From: Ecdyonurus torrentis
Taxonomy: Eukaryota > Arthropoda > Insecta > Ephemeroptera > Heptageniidae
Length of the DNA: 64,000 nucleotides
Direction: 5' to 3'
NCBI GenBank assembly: GCA_949318235.1
Contig: OX439131.1
Coordinates: forward strand, 36,226,805-36,290,804
Position numbers and translations under genes: made by a program. This document shows, one piece after another, positions 12,901 to 22,042 of this stretch (its first letter is position 1; every line of letters starts with the position of its first letter). Under the pieces are notes generated by a model. It was not told where the DNA came from and made no database searches. It saw nothing but the letters and a program-made list of their open reading frames with translations.

Positions 12901-14148
12901 ACATTTTTGGTATTATTATTCTTGCATACTTGAAAACCTGATGCAACTTATAAACAGCATAAATGCTCTCAAAAATAATGCTAATCAGTATTACAATGAA
13001 AAAAAGAAGCCTACACATATAGAAGAACTAGGCTATTGCTTCGTGCGACATAAAACAAGATACACATATTGCTACGCGTGACAAATAACAACTAACCAGG
13101 TACACATTTTGCTTCACGTAACAAAAAACGAGTTACACATATTGCTCGCAACAACATCAGTAAAAATTATCATTGAAAATTGATCCAGGTTAGGGCGGGA
13201 CAAAATTGCATACACTTCATAGGTTATTTTTTTGGCATATTTAAATATTTATTTGTCGCTAGGTGTAGTGCATGCTCTTATCAAGCACGGCCAGTCCAGC
13301 ACTGGCTAGCTATCATCTATATAGCATTGCTAGAGAGACAGAGAGAGCAATGCATGTCTAGCTGCCTGCAATTTTTAACTAGTACATTTACCATACATAC
13401 GTAAAAACAGAACGGAAGCGGGTGTGAACAAAATTGCTTACCCAGTAAACCACACTTTACACGGAAAGTACTTTTCCAGTACATTTCTTGATTTCCTGCA
13501 AGTACTTTTCTGGCTCTTGCTACAAGTACTTGACCCATGTAAGAGTGTCACTCTGGGTCATGTACTTGGCAAGTACTTTCTGCTTTGCAAGCACTTTTCC
13601 TTCACTTATGATTTTTTATTATATACAAAAAGTTTATTCCCCTCAATTGCCAACCTAGCCGGCACTCGGGTTCGAACCTCTGACCATCCGATCATGAGAC
13701 CTAGACTCTACCACTGAGCCATAGTCGCATGATATAGAAGATAGAGATAAAACATATATTTATCTTTCTCTTTATTTTTTACTCGCTTCTGATTGGTTGG
13801 CACTGCATGTACTTGTGAAGTGCATGCAAGTAAAAATAAAAAAACACTTTGCAAGCACTTTCTTAAAAGCTCTGTTCATGTACATGTCAAATACATTTCA
13901 GTTACATTTTTGTAAACTACATGAAAAGCACATGCAGAAATCTGAGGGCATGTACTTTTCACGTAGTTTTATAATAAAAAGTACTTGCCATGTATATTTC
14001 CGTATAATATGGTTTACTGGGTAAAGTTGACCCCAAACAGTTATGTGCACAATAGATGTTTGGGAACCTAGGAGATAACAGGTTTTACTGTACCCTTGTA
14101 CTGCAGTCCGCAGATCATACTTACACCTAAAGGTTCCGACTCCTCCAT
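94..14148 (-). CDS. Multi-exon nuclear-protein gene, 3' end outside the window; candidate ICE1 (little elongation complex subunit 1) homologue
   Basis: Exons in transcript order: 14148-14125, 12008-11938, 11659-11563, 10635-10524, 7895-7770, 7205-7080, 6548-2691, 2163-2031, 1124-911 and 307-94. Every junction has GT-AG borders and the codon phases agree throughout, giving about 1,658 codons (1,616 if only one copy of the duplicated exon is used), open at the 3' side. The N-terminal exons look helical, possibly coiled coil. The giant exon is Ser/Thr/Asn/Lys-rich and disordered. The last three exons look helical again. The order coiled coil, one huge disordered exon, then a helical C-terminus, plus a C-terminal segment with an LC...WPDIL pattern, resembles what I recall of ICE1, a scaffold of the complex that helps Pol II transcribe snRNA genes. 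The gene structure is well supported. The ICE1 name is a memory-based guess, about even odds. Confidence 0.85.
379..553. mobile_element. MITE with TA target duplication (175 bp)
   Basis: Terminal inverted repeats of about 33 bp read CACTC(A/G)CGGAAA(C/G)CATAATGTTAACATCAAAG at both ends and are flanked by TA on both sides. There is no coding capacity. The TA target and short length fit a non-autonomous Tc1/mariner-type element inside an intron of the ICE1-like gene. Confidence 0.75.
719..830. mobile_element. MITE, CA(C/G)CTCTGGACAAA family, copy 1
   Basis: Ends read CACTTCTGGACAAAAGTT and, inverted, CAGCTCTCGACAAAAAGTT, with TA on both flanks. The interior (GGGCAGTGG, TCATAAAGATA, GCCTATACAAATC) is shared with 21773-21883. 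It lies in an intron. Confidence 0.7.
911..1124 (-). CDS. Coding exon 8 of the ICE1-like gene
   Basis: The acceptor is GCTTATTTTACAG and the donor is GTATGT. It is 214 bp, one leading base plus 71 codons. It encodes hydrophobic helices (AILLVVVTNSVNEAD, then RTQRRVLALVHCLEKTEQL). This looks like part of a folded all-helical C-terminal domain rather than disordered sequence. Confidence 0.8.
1232..1354. mobile_element. Short palindromic MITE with TTAA target duplication (internally deleted copy)
   Basis: Arms begin AGGCGTAGAACACCTTGAAC and are inverted at the other end, with perfect TTAA on both sides. The arms match the 307-bp element at 53998-54304, but the central part of about 185 bp is missing. 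The TTAA target fits piggyBac-like or Kolobok-like families. Confidence 0.8.
2031..2163 (-). CDS. Coding exon 7 of the ICE1-like gene
   Basis: The acceptor is CCTTTCAAAG, preceded by a C17 tract (G17 on the plus strand at 2181-2197). The donor is GTAAGT. It is 133 bp with two leading and two trailing bases. It encodes a helical segment starting AVKRIAEGPLEDLSGETF. Phases match the exons on both sides. Confidence 0.8.
2691..6548 (-). CDS. Giant coding exon 6 of the ICE1-like gene, disordered Ser/Thr/Asn-rich region
   Basis: This 3,858-bp exon has acceptor AAAAATTGCAG and donor GTAAGT, and is open for 1,285 codons. After a short acidic helix comes an Asn/Gln/Pro/Tyr-rich prion-like stretch (about 6060-5800). 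The middle is low-complexity Ser/Thr/Lys/Asn sequence with acidic patches such as SISDAEDKEN. A likely SUMO-interacting motif, VEILLSSDDE, lies near 4098-4127 and is followed by a basic TPRKRKF that could be a nuclear localisation signal. Between about 3860 and 3640 there are three imperfect repeats of the form SKL..P....P(V/I). A Lys-rich helix (KKLSKLEKVRSQF) follows. The end (QQQKNQQAAQAIVQIFDTL) is Gln-rich and helical. The composition fits an intrinsically disordered nuclear scaffold; no catalytic domain is visible. Confidence 0.9.
7080..7205 (-). CDS. Coding exon 5b of the ICE1-like gene (downstream copy of the duplicated exon)
   Basis: Same sequence, splice sites and phases as 7770-7895, 690 bp away. 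Its trailing base A joins GT at the start of the giant exon to make Ser, then LLNSHFQ. The donor sits directly beside a short TATA run in the intron. At least one of the two copies is almost certainly used. Confidence 0.75.
7770..7895 (-). CDS. Coding exon 5a of the ICE1-like gene (upstream copy of the duplicated exon)
   Basis: This 126-bp exon has acceptor TTTTAACAG and donor GTAAGT, with two leading bases and one trailing base. It encodes QDLQESKGSGQEQSSAKQAT and a following helix that ends AETLQKN. It appears identical to the exon at 7080-7205. Because the length is a multiple of three with matching phases at both ends, the exon can be included once or twice without a frameshift. Whether both copies are spliced into mRNA cannot be told here, and a false duplication in the assembly is possible. 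Confidence 0.65.
8500..9827. mobile_element. Non-autonomous DNA transposon with about 200-bp terminal inverted repeats
   Basis: The left arm (8516-8713) and right arm (9615-9810) are near-perfect inverted copies starting TCGAGGGCTACGCGGCC. Weaker symmetry extends about 15 bp further out. Within each arm a G/C-rich motif recurs about four times (ACATCTACATCCTTCGCG, ACATCTGCGCTCTCCGCG, ACATTTGCAGTCTTCGCG, ATATCTACAAACTTCGCG). The 900-bp interior is AT-rich with no ORF. I could not fix the target duplication. The superfamily is unknown. Confidence 0.75.
9861..10133. mobile_element. Probable MITE, CACCTCTGGAC ends, related to 719-830
   Basis: The left end CACCTCTGGACTAAA and the right end, inverted, CACCTCTGGACAAATG match each other and the ends of the 719-830 element. 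The interior is unusually G/C-rich for this window and has no convincing ORF. The TA duplication is clear only on the right. Confidence 0.5.
10524..10635 (-). CDS. Coding exon 4 of the ICE1-like gene
   Basis: The acceptor is TTTGATTTCAG and the donor is GTATGT. It is 112 bp, starts in phase 0 and leaves one base. The peptide starts TIEKLENSLKELGEIRTVAL, strongly helical and coiled-coil-like. Its last base A joins AA from either copy of the following duplicated exon to make Lys. Confidence 0.8.
11228..11270. mobile_element. Solo end of the TTAA palindromic MITE family
   Basis: TTTAAAGGCATAGAACACCT followed by CGAACAAGCAAG is a diverged match to the ends of the elements at 1232 and 53998. I did not find its partner end, so this is a fragment. 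Confidence 0.45.
11563..11659 (-). CDS. Coding exon 3 of the ICE1-like gene
   Basis: The acceptor is TTTTCCACAG and the donor is CAG|GTGAGA. It is 97 bp: one leading base plus 32 codons, ending in phase 0. It encodes a helical segment starting LALSTLNTAKHKIHAINEV, with heptad-like leucine and isoleucine spacing that suggests coiled coil. Confidence 0.8.
11938..12008 (-). CDS. Coding exon 2 of the ICE1-like gene
   Basis: The acceptor is TTGTTACAG and the donor is GTAAGT. The exon encodes a short charged helix beginning PDVLNENHRTTDILKLKAK and leaves two bases (AA), which join the C of the next exon to make Asn. It is 71 bp long. A G17 tract lies in the next intron at 11841-11857. Confidence 0.8.
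12273..12726. mobile_element. Foldback-like element made of two consecutive hairpins
   Basis: The first hairpin (about 12273-12500) and second hairpin (about 12499-12726) share the palindromic centre ATATCGAT. Each arm is built of three copies of a unit of about 32 bp with the core CTATCTCGTTTTTTGTCAGTGG. The first hairpin is almost perfect. The second is a diverged version of the same design. Apparent ORFs across it are a by-product of the repeats. Confidence 0.7.
12761..12985. repeat. Dispersed repeat, family shared with 52921-53150
   Basis: Both loci share GAGCAATGAATAA.ATTGCTCAG, then TATTTTCTTTGG, ATTATTATT, TACTTGAAAA and a GTCAAAAA.AATGC tail in the same order. Diverged copies of the foldback unit flank this copy on both sides (12273-12726 and 13027-13160), so it may be the core of a larger element. 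Confidence 0.55.
13027..13160. repeat. Degenerate copy of the 32-bp foldback unit
   Basis: Three or four degraded units can be read (CAAGATACACATATTGC, CAGGTACACATTTTGCTTCACG, ACAAAAAACGAGTTACACATATTGC), matching the sense of the right-hand arms at 12273-12726. It may be the far end of one large composite element. Confidence 0.45.
13441..14021. mobile_element. MITE with TA target and CCCAGTAAACCA ends, carrying a tRNA-like insert
   Basis: The left end is CCCAGTAAACCACACTTTAC and the right end, inverted, CCCAGTAAACCATATTATAC. Both are followed by CGGAAA and flanked by TA. Many internal copies of AAGTACTT or its variants occur in both halves. The centre holds the tRNA-like sequence at 13661-13728. 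It lies in intron 1 of the ICE1-like gene. Confidence 0.75.
13661..13728 (-). repeat. tRNA-derived SINE head or tRNA pseudogene
   Basis: On the minus strand there is a good box A (TGGCTCAGTGGTAGAGTC) and a perfect box B (GGTTCGAACC), with CAT in the anticodon position. The two sides of the acceptor stem do not pair and the anticodon stem is weak, so it is not a working tRNA. It probably represents a SINE promoter head. Confidence 0.6.
14125..14148 (-). CDS. Coding exon 1 (start codon) of the ICE1-like gene
   Basis: ATG at 14148-14146 encodes MEESEPLG and is followed by a perfect GTAAGT donor. It ends in phase 0, which matches the phase-0 start of the next exon at 12008. The A-rich sequence just upstream (CCTTAAAAATGG) is a plausible start context. 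No longer open frame leads into this ATG. Confidence 0.75.
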
Positions 14149-14489
14149 TTTTAAGGATTTGTCAGTCTATTTATGCTGCTGCACTCTCAGATTGTAGCAT
14201 ATCTGTGTTTTCTCAGAGTCTGTTGGTATACATATGTATACATATGTGTACATATGCATGCATTATGTATACACCAATTCCTGCAGATCATATGGCATCC
14301 GCATACATACAAAAGAACCCTTCCTGAAACAAGAAATAAACCATGGTCTATGTATTGTTGACTTGAGATCTCACCTCGCACCCACATCCATCGGTTTCAG
14401 GCTTTTCAGTCAGAGCGGCGTTTTGTTTTACCTACCTGTTTAGAGTATATACTCTATACCTGTTTTATATTTTTACGTCTATTGTATTT

Positions 14490-14960
14490 TACAACAAAGC
14501 ATACTTACTCCTATAAATTCACCTCGAAAGTAGACGGATTTGATAATAAACGCAAGTCGAAACGTCGAAACTCTCGCTTGTAGGTGTATGTATAAACTCC
14601 AAAAACACAACCAATAAGATAAACGAACTTCCGCGACCTTGCAGGTGCTTGCAGGGCAGGGCAGCCAAGGGCAGCGTCCTTGCTGGTCCTTGCCAATGGA
14701 TGGTACTTACTTCCTTGCTTCCTGCTTTTCCTTTCCTGGTTTTTCCGTTACCGTCCGTTAGTTCCGTTACTTTCAGCTTTCAGTTTCACTTTTCAGTCGC
14801 CGAGGTCACCGCCAGTCGCCGCTTCTCCTCTTTTCAGCTTTCACTTTTCTTAAGTGGGCGTGGCGTTTAGTTTGAGACGGTTTGAGCAGGGTTTGAGCGG
14901 GTTTGAGATCTCTGCTTGGTGCTGCCAGTAGTGCCAGCTGCCACCGCTACAAAAAGAGAG
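14490..14960 (-). promoter_or_regulatory. Probable promoter and non-coding first exon of the ICE1-like gene
   Basis: This stretch is clearly richer in G, C and CpG than its surroundings. On the minus strand a good donor (GGA|GTAAGT, plus-strand 14503-14508) lies 355 bp upstream of the ATG. That would allow a non-coding exon ending at 14509 that splices to the ATG exon. CCAAT motifs occur near 14612 and 14687, and a GGGCG near 14855. The start site is not visible, and the acceptor for this proposed splice is not certain. Confidence 0.4.
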
Positions 14961-16371
14961 TGCGCGCTTTTACGTGAGTCAAATTTATCATAGTAAATGC
15001 CATTATATCATTTTAAGAACCACGAAGACTAAAAAAATTTTAGGCGTTATAATTTTATAGACCCCTTGCACATCCTTGCGCTTGGTCGCCCTGTCTGTGG
15101 TGCATAATGCATTGTCCATATAAACTCAAGTCTACAGTACTTTGGTGCGATATTGACATTGCGGATTCTGGTATTGTGAGAAATATGAATCATTTCGTGC
15201 TCACGGAACCTTTCTTCAATGTTTTTCAACACATATTTAGCACATTCAAAGATAAATATGCAGGGGAAAGGCAAAATTTCTAAATTTTGAAAAATATTTT
15301 TACACGATTTAGTCTTTTTTTTAAAAAATATATAGCATATATAAAGTCCTTAGCACTTTTTTTTTTGAAACTTTTTAAAAACTTTGCGGCTTCATATCAC
15401 TACTGGACAAAAGGAAAGCTGTGTGTCTCTTTCATATAGCCACAGACAACGCGTTGGGAAATATGATAAATATAAATACAATAAAATTTATAAAATATAT
15501 TAAAAACATAAATTACTGTATATTGAATATTTTTATAAATTATGTCTAAACATGATGTGTTAAGGTGACAAATTTAATATCTAGCCCAAATACAACACCT
15601 ATAAGTATAGGGTATTTTTCTTTCCTAAAAAATAAAAAAACTTGTTTACAATTCCTTCAGGCCCGACCCCCCCCCCCCCCCCCCCCCCCCGACATATATT
15701 ATGCACTAAATTTAGCACACATATCGCGTACCAACAGCACCGCAGAAATTCAGCTCTCTCTCGCACTTGTCCTGAAAGAAGAGACAGAGAGAGAGAAACA
15801 CGTTACTTAACAAATTTTTGACTTGATAAGCTGTGTCAGTGCTTAATTTCATAGTCACAATTTGACAAAAATGCTGCTTCAAATGTTTTCACTTCTGATA
15901 TTTAATATATTAATATATACTCAGATTTTAAGAATCTTACTTTATACAGTATATATATAATAAATGTAAACAAACAAACAGTTTATAAATGTTTATACAT
16001 TTGCATTAGAGTGCGTTCATTTTCTATATTCAAGCATGGAAAGCGACCTTATTTTCAATGTAGATTCCTATGGGTTCTATTCCACTCCTTGAATCACATT
16101 TTGACTACTATTAAATTTGTTTTTCTCGCAGCATATTATATAATAATAAATTATTATTTTTAAAAAAAAAATCAAGTTTTCATTTAAAATCTCACGTAGT
16201 TATTGCACGCCATGACAACACAAACATTACAAAGTCATTTTTATTATTCATTCACGGAGGCGAGGGAGAGTAATTTGCCGCCTGAGAGGCTAGTCTACTT
16301 GTTCAGCAAGTGTGTAACACAAGTTGCATAAAATTCAAATGTGATGGGCGCACAATTAACGTTTCCTTAGT

Positions 16372-16475
16372 GTTGTTCGTAAACCCTGTTCTCTTGCACC
16401 AAAAAATGCGCATTCCATTTGATTAACCATAGCTGATCGTCATTTTAGGAGCAGAGAACAGGGTTTACGAACAGC
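16372..16475. mobile_element. Short palindromic MITE (104 bp)
   Basis: The ends read GTTGTTCGTAAACCCTGTTC and, inverted, GCTGTTCGTAAACCCTGTTC, followed by TCT. The interior is about 50 bp with no coding capacity. Confidence 0.65.
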
Positions 16476-18483
16476 ATTCTTTACTGAATGAAGTTTTTTT
16501 TTTTTTTTTTTTTTTTTTGCTAAAAGCACCTATTAATTTATTTATTTTTTACGTCATAATGAAGCGTTATACATACGTAAAAGTCAATTACGATTTCCGA
16601 TGTGTAATAAATTTGATTATGCATTCAAAATCATAAAATTTTCATACGTAATTAAATTTATTACATAGCGTAAATATTTCTTCGTGCAAACTGTGCACTA
16701 TTTAATAAAATAAATAACAATTTTTACTTTATAATATTTGTTGCTGTTCTGGATTTTTTTTAAAGGTTGATAATATAGTTTTATTACAATGTCACAAAAG
16801 TTACAAACCCCGCTACATATAGTCATGGTTCTCTACTCTAAATATTATTAAATTGCTTTATACATCGTTCAATTTTAATAATAAATTACATATGATATGT
16901 TTACACAATTTGTTCTGTTGACAGCATATATTAATCATAATTAGTAAATAAATTAACGTCTTTTAACATAATATGTTGCACCAGCTGTCAAGATCTGAAT
17001 GAAAATTTTGGCTGATTGCTTTTGCATAAAATATTTTGTGCAAAAGAAATGTTTAAATAATATAGTCTAGCTAGTATTAAAATAATAATAATAATTAACT
17101 GCTTTAATAAACTTATACTTTTTGAATAATTTGACATAAATATATTTCATTGTATTCTATATAGCATTTGTAATACATCATTCCATATTGTTTTAGTATT
17201 TATATATATAAGTAACTATCTTGAAAGAGGCCTATTTGTTTTAATTTCCTTCATCGGTAGAGTTATAGTTTGATATTGGAGGAGAGAGAGAGAGAGAGAT
17301 TGAACATACCTTAACTATCTGTTTTTAGGTGTTATAAATACTGCAGTAAAATAAAGCTAAAAATGAATTGAAAAGGAATGAACAATACTTGTCGCAAATA
17401 AATTGTACATTATACTAGGTAGCTATATAACAAATACAAATATATATAATATGAATAGATACAGTCAAGCTAGGAAAAAATTTAAGAACCAGTGGCTTTT
17501 ATTGTCATGGCGCTTGCGCGTTTTCTCAGTACGAGATTCGAGTTTGTATGTGATAACTTCACATGCTATTCACTTTCTCACCATCCTCCGCGAGAGCCGC
17601 TTGCTCCTCTCCCCAAAATTTGCTAACTTTTTTAGGACGGATATTTCTCGCGTCGTATCTTCATATACTTATATCTTTAACCTTATAGTATTTTTAAAGA
17701 GTAAATTGTGTAGAATAATTCTTCATAGTGATTTTTCGCTTAGATATAGATACGTGTTGTAGTTGAAAAAAAAAATCTTATTAAAATAATAATAGTATTT
17801 AGAATTTAATGTATATTTCTATAATATATATAACTGAATAAATATTATATTAAAAGCTTGCAAAATTTGAACATTGGCTATAAAAAGAAACTCAAGTTTT
17901 TCTATACGATAACGGCGAGAGTGAGCTTACCAAGACAATTAACATCTTAACAAAAAAAGGGGTAAGTTTATAAAGTTTTTTTTACATTTAAAAAATATTA
18001 GATGTACTGTATATTATTAAGTAAGGTAAGCACTTTTACAGCTAATTTTTATATTCTGCATAAAAACTTGGTCATAAACATTTTTATTGATATTTAACGT
18101 TTTATACAGTTGATTTTTTGTTGTATAATATACTGTATTTTCATTTTTGTTAATATTAAATAAATCAGAAACTTTTTTTAAGAGAGTGAGTGGGGAGGGA
18201 GTAAATAAAAAATATCATTTATGCAAAGTGCTTTATATAAATAAATGTTATGAAAATTATTTTAATATGTTTGAGAAAATAATTATATTCCTTTCATTGA
18301 AACCACATAGATACTATAAACTAAACTGAACTGCGGAGCTTTTATGCATTGAAATAACACGCGCTGAAGTATAAAAAAAATATTGTTGGCTTTTAAAAGT
18401 AATAGGTTGTTGTTTTTCAAACAAAAAATCAAAAGAGTTTTCAATAAATGCATAGGGTATTATGTGACACGAATGCATGTGTA

Positions 18484-18507
18484 GTGTGTGTGTGTGTGTG
18501 TGTGTGG

Positions 18508-18553
<46 letters not shown>
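18484..18553. repeat. (TG)n/(TA)n compound microsatellite
   Basis: About 22 bp of TG repeats run directly into about 44 bp of TA repeats. Confidence 0.95.
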
Positions 18554-18556
<3 letters not shown>

Positions 18557-18819
18557 GTTTTCTGTAATATTCTGTTCCTTGCTGTATTATAATTTCAAAA
18601 CTCTCTTTGAAGATGCTACGACATTTTTTATTATCATTACAAAAAGATTAAAGAAATGTCTGTTTTACATTTTTTGTGTGTTATTATATGTCAATGAAAG
18701 GAAAGGTTATATGATACTGTATAAAAACGTATGAGATTTTAAAAATATAAAAATCTTTTCTATTCACTCAAATCTAAATATTTTAAAATGAGTGTATAAA
18801 AATATTAATAATTCTTTAT

Positions 18820-18822
<3 letters not shown>

Positions 18823-18870
<48 letters not shown>
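18823..18870. repeat. (TA)n microsatellite
   Basis: Uninterrupted TA dinucleotides. Confidence 0.95.
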
Positions 18871-18873
<3 letters not shown>

Positions 18874-20112
18874 TATAGCTTTTAACCGACTGCACCAAAA
18901 TCACAAATTTAATATGGTAGCGTGAATTTATTGTGCGATTAATAATTTCCTGCGGCGTATATGCAACTTTTTCAGCACATCAAGTGATTTTTTTATTAAT
19001 ATTATTATTATTTTCAAAATGTTATTAATTCTATTGAAACTTGTGTCAGTTATAGTTTAAAATAGTCAGCTAAATTGACACAAATTTAATAATTCATTAT
19101 AATACTAAATAAAGAGCCATTTCTTTTCAAATTACTTAATCTGTACATTTTTCTTATACGGATATCAAATTTTTTATTCTTCAAATATGTTAAGATTTTC
19201 TTTTTCTTGTAACAGTTTTATTAACTTTTGTAGGTTTTGAATTGAACATCCGACATTTTGAGTTATGGTGTGCAATGAAAATTTCGGTTATACATGAGAA
19301 CAAAATTCATTCTTACAAATTAAATTAAATTATTTTTGTTTCCTGTAAAAATATTTAAAAAATATTAAAAAAAAAAAATAATAATAATAATAATGATAAT
19401 AATGATAATTCAAAAGCAATTAATGCAGGACATGCAAAGAAATAGAAATAAGACATAATACCTTAAAAATCATCAAACATATTAAAATTACATTAGAACC
19501 ATTTTGTTAAGTTGTCTGTCAGGAGTTTTAATAATATTGTTTATATAACTAATGAATAGCAACACTTTATATTTGAATGAATGGGGATTATTATTTTTAT
19601 TATAATAAGACTTACAGCTCTTAAAACTTTTCGATGAATCGACGAAATTTTAATAAAATACCTAATTTATTTGTTTATTTATTTGTACGTTTTGAATATA
19701 ATACTAATTTTTATTTTCTTTGCGTTGTTATTATTATTTTAGGAAACTCTATTTTGGGTAAAATAGTAAATATATATTACCAATATGTATGTTGGTCGAT
19801 AATATACAATATTGTATTTAATATAGAAAATATGCTTTTTTTTTTAAATCGCAACGTTCAAATAGTGGAATCAATGATGAGAATAGATTCTGTCCTTGAC
19901 ATTACGTGCACGAGGATCTTGATTTGTACCACCTTGTGACTACAACGCGAGTATCTCACGTTCATGTCATCATTTTGTGCAAATCACCGATCAATTTTGT
20001 CGAGTTAATACGCAAACATTGGGTGAAATAGTTAATCAATCAAGTAAATATTTATATTAGAACAGGGAAAAAACTACGAGAAAAACAAAATCATAATATT
20101 CTAGCCAGTCTT

Positions 20113-20116
<4 letters not shown>

Positions 20117-20191
<75 letters not shown>
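20117..20191. repeat. (CT)n microsatellite
   Basis: About 37 uninterrupted CT units. Confidence 0.95.
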
Positions 20192-20193
<2 letters not shown>

Positions 20194-20843
20194 GTATTCT
20201 TTACTTTTTCAGCCTTGATCCCTAAGACATCAACGTTTCCTTTAGTTATCTTACTCGGATACTTAAAAAGTTTTATTCCCCCTTTTTTCTTCCTTTCTCT
20301 GATATCTCAAGAATTATATATTTAAAAATAGCTCTTTAACAGTACGTAATTTAATTATATAGTAAAAGTTATCACTCTTTTATATCGTCTTTGAATTTTC
20401 TACGCGTATATAAAATAATTTATAGTGGGCGTAACTTTTTTTTTTTTTTTTTTTCATCCCTGTGCGAGTATTTGGCCTTAGTTGTTCTTTCTAAATGGCA
20501 AAGATTCTGTTGGCAGCTATCTTTTGGCCAAATCTAAAGCAAGTGTAGGGGTGTTAAAAAAAGAGGAGCATAAATAACTAATGATTAAGTACGATCTTTT
20601 ACTTGAAAGGAAATTTTTAAATAAAAAGTCACCCAAATGTTCTCAAATGTTGAAAAATGAGTCCAAAATATATTCGATCTATATTATGATTTTTTTTTCT
20701 TTTTTATGGTGTAGTTCTGATCTTTATTGAGGCATGCAATTTTATCTCATAAAAAAGTTTTTTTTTTTTTTTTTTTTTTTTTACTTACTAAATAATAATA
20801 ATACGTAATTTCAGGGACACTCATATATACCGTATTCCGTTAA

Positions 20844-21180
20844 AGGAATAGACCAGAGAAAAACATAAGCATTTATATCACAAAACACTTGATGGGACTT
20901 ACATACATAACTTTAGTTTGTCTCAAAACCCAACTGTATAGCTCTGTAACAATGATCCGAAATTTCAATTTATGCTACCCGCACAACATTTTCATGCCAA
21001 TTTTTGCATGTTTCTGACGTCATAAACATGAATAGTCACGCAAATTGCATACTTTACAGTATTTTCTCGTTCTCTCGTGGAGCTACATTAACATTCTGGT
21101 AAAATTTGTCAACAGTTTTGAAGATCCCATTTTGTGTTTATTCATTAAAAAGGACATGTTGTTTTATGTGGTCTATGGCT
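20844..21180. mobile_element. MITE with TTAA target duplication (337 bp)
   Basis: The left end AGGAATAGACCAGAGAAAAACA and the right end, inverted, AGCCATAGACCACATAAAACA are flanked by TTAA on both sides. The ends look distantly like the AGGCGTAGAACACC family. A TGACGTCA palindrome lies at 21015-21022. Confidence 0.7.
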
Positions 21181-21626
21181 TTAATAATACTATACTAGGT
21201 AATATTTAAAAATATATATTTTCAACACTATATTAATTATATTTTAAGATTATTCTACAACAAATACACAGAAAATAATTCTTGATTTCAGATATCTATA
21301 CATTAATCATTGTTTGTGTCATTTACATTGTTTCATGTAATAAATATTTATAACGTTTGTATCATATTAATGCAACTGTATTAACATGAATTGATACATT
21401 ATTGCAAATAACAAATTGCAATTTCCTTCTATATAATATTAAAATTGAATATCCATAGAACATGTTATCAATATCCAACAGAATCATATTTATTTTTGAT
21501 TGCATATATTTTTATTGTAAAAGTGACATACAGTATTATAGTATAGATTTACAAAACAATACATTGTAAGGATGTATTAATATTGCATAATATTACTAAT
21601 TTCATAGGTATATATTTATATATTTA

Positions 21627-21775
21627 CACAAATCCTGTAAATTACAATAGGCACATAATATTATACAACAATAATACCTGAGTAGTGTTAGTTTCACCTA
21701 GATAGGGTGATATTGTAATACGTAACACATCAATACGTCTTCCAGGTGATATTGCAATTTACAGGATTTGTACCT
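21627..21775. mobile_element. Short inverted-repeat element
   Basis: ACAAATCCTGTAAATTACAA at the left is inverted at the right (TTGCAATTTACAGGATTTGT). An inner pair of GGTGATATTG motifs is also seen. The right end abuts the next MITE. Confidence 0.55.
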
Positions 21776-21883
21776 TTAGTTTGAGAACGGGGCAGTGGCA
21801 GCCGCAGCGTTTTATCATAAAGATAACATAGCGTGATTCCGGGTTGCCTATGCAAATCGTTCTCAAACTAGTGGCCAGAGCTG
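21773..21883. mobile_element. MITE, CA(C/G)CTCTGGACAAA family, copy 2 with eroded left end
   Basis: The right end, inverted, is CAGCTCTGGCCACTAGTTTGAGAACG. The left end is missing its first bases where it meets the neighbouring element, but keeps TTAGTTTGAGAACGGGGCAG. The interior (TCATAAAGATA, GCCTATGCAAATC) matches 719-830. Confidence 0.6.
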
Positions 21884-22000
21884 CACTCTGCACCTGTCAT
21901 TTTAGTATTTAGTACTATTTTTTTTTCAAAGGACCTTTTGAAAGATAATAATAATCATAATAATTTAGCATAATGTATTCCATGATAATTGATAACATTT

Positions 22001-22002
<2 letters not shown>

Positions 22003-22039
<37 letters not shown>
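22003..22039. repeat. (TA)n microsatellite
   Basis: Uninterrupted TA dinucleotides. Confidence 0.9.

Positions 22040-22042
<3 letters not shown>

Larger units (their letters stand above)
14970..20110. other. Intergenic, AT-rich, no supported gene
   Basis: It contains a C24 tract (15667-15690), the MITE at 16372, a poly-T (16496-16518), a GA run near 17281, a TG/TA compound microsatellite (18484-18553) and a TA run (18823-18870). A small G/C-richer patch at 17505-17665 with CGCTTGCGCG is the only other contrast. I see no splice-consistent exon. Confidence 0.6.

Noticed and set aside
12256..12941. Open frames of 106-128 codons with repeated YLVFCQWKQKA-like peptides
   Set aside because: They follow the 32-bp units of a foldback hairpin and occur on both strands.
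13661..13728. Functional tRNA-Met (CAT)
   Set aside because: Acceptor stem does not pair and the anticodon stem is weak, despite good A and B boxes.
17403..17762. 119-codon plus-strand open frame
   Set aside because: No recognisable domain, no splice-consistent neighbours, and mixed composition; kept only as a note on a G/C-richer patch.
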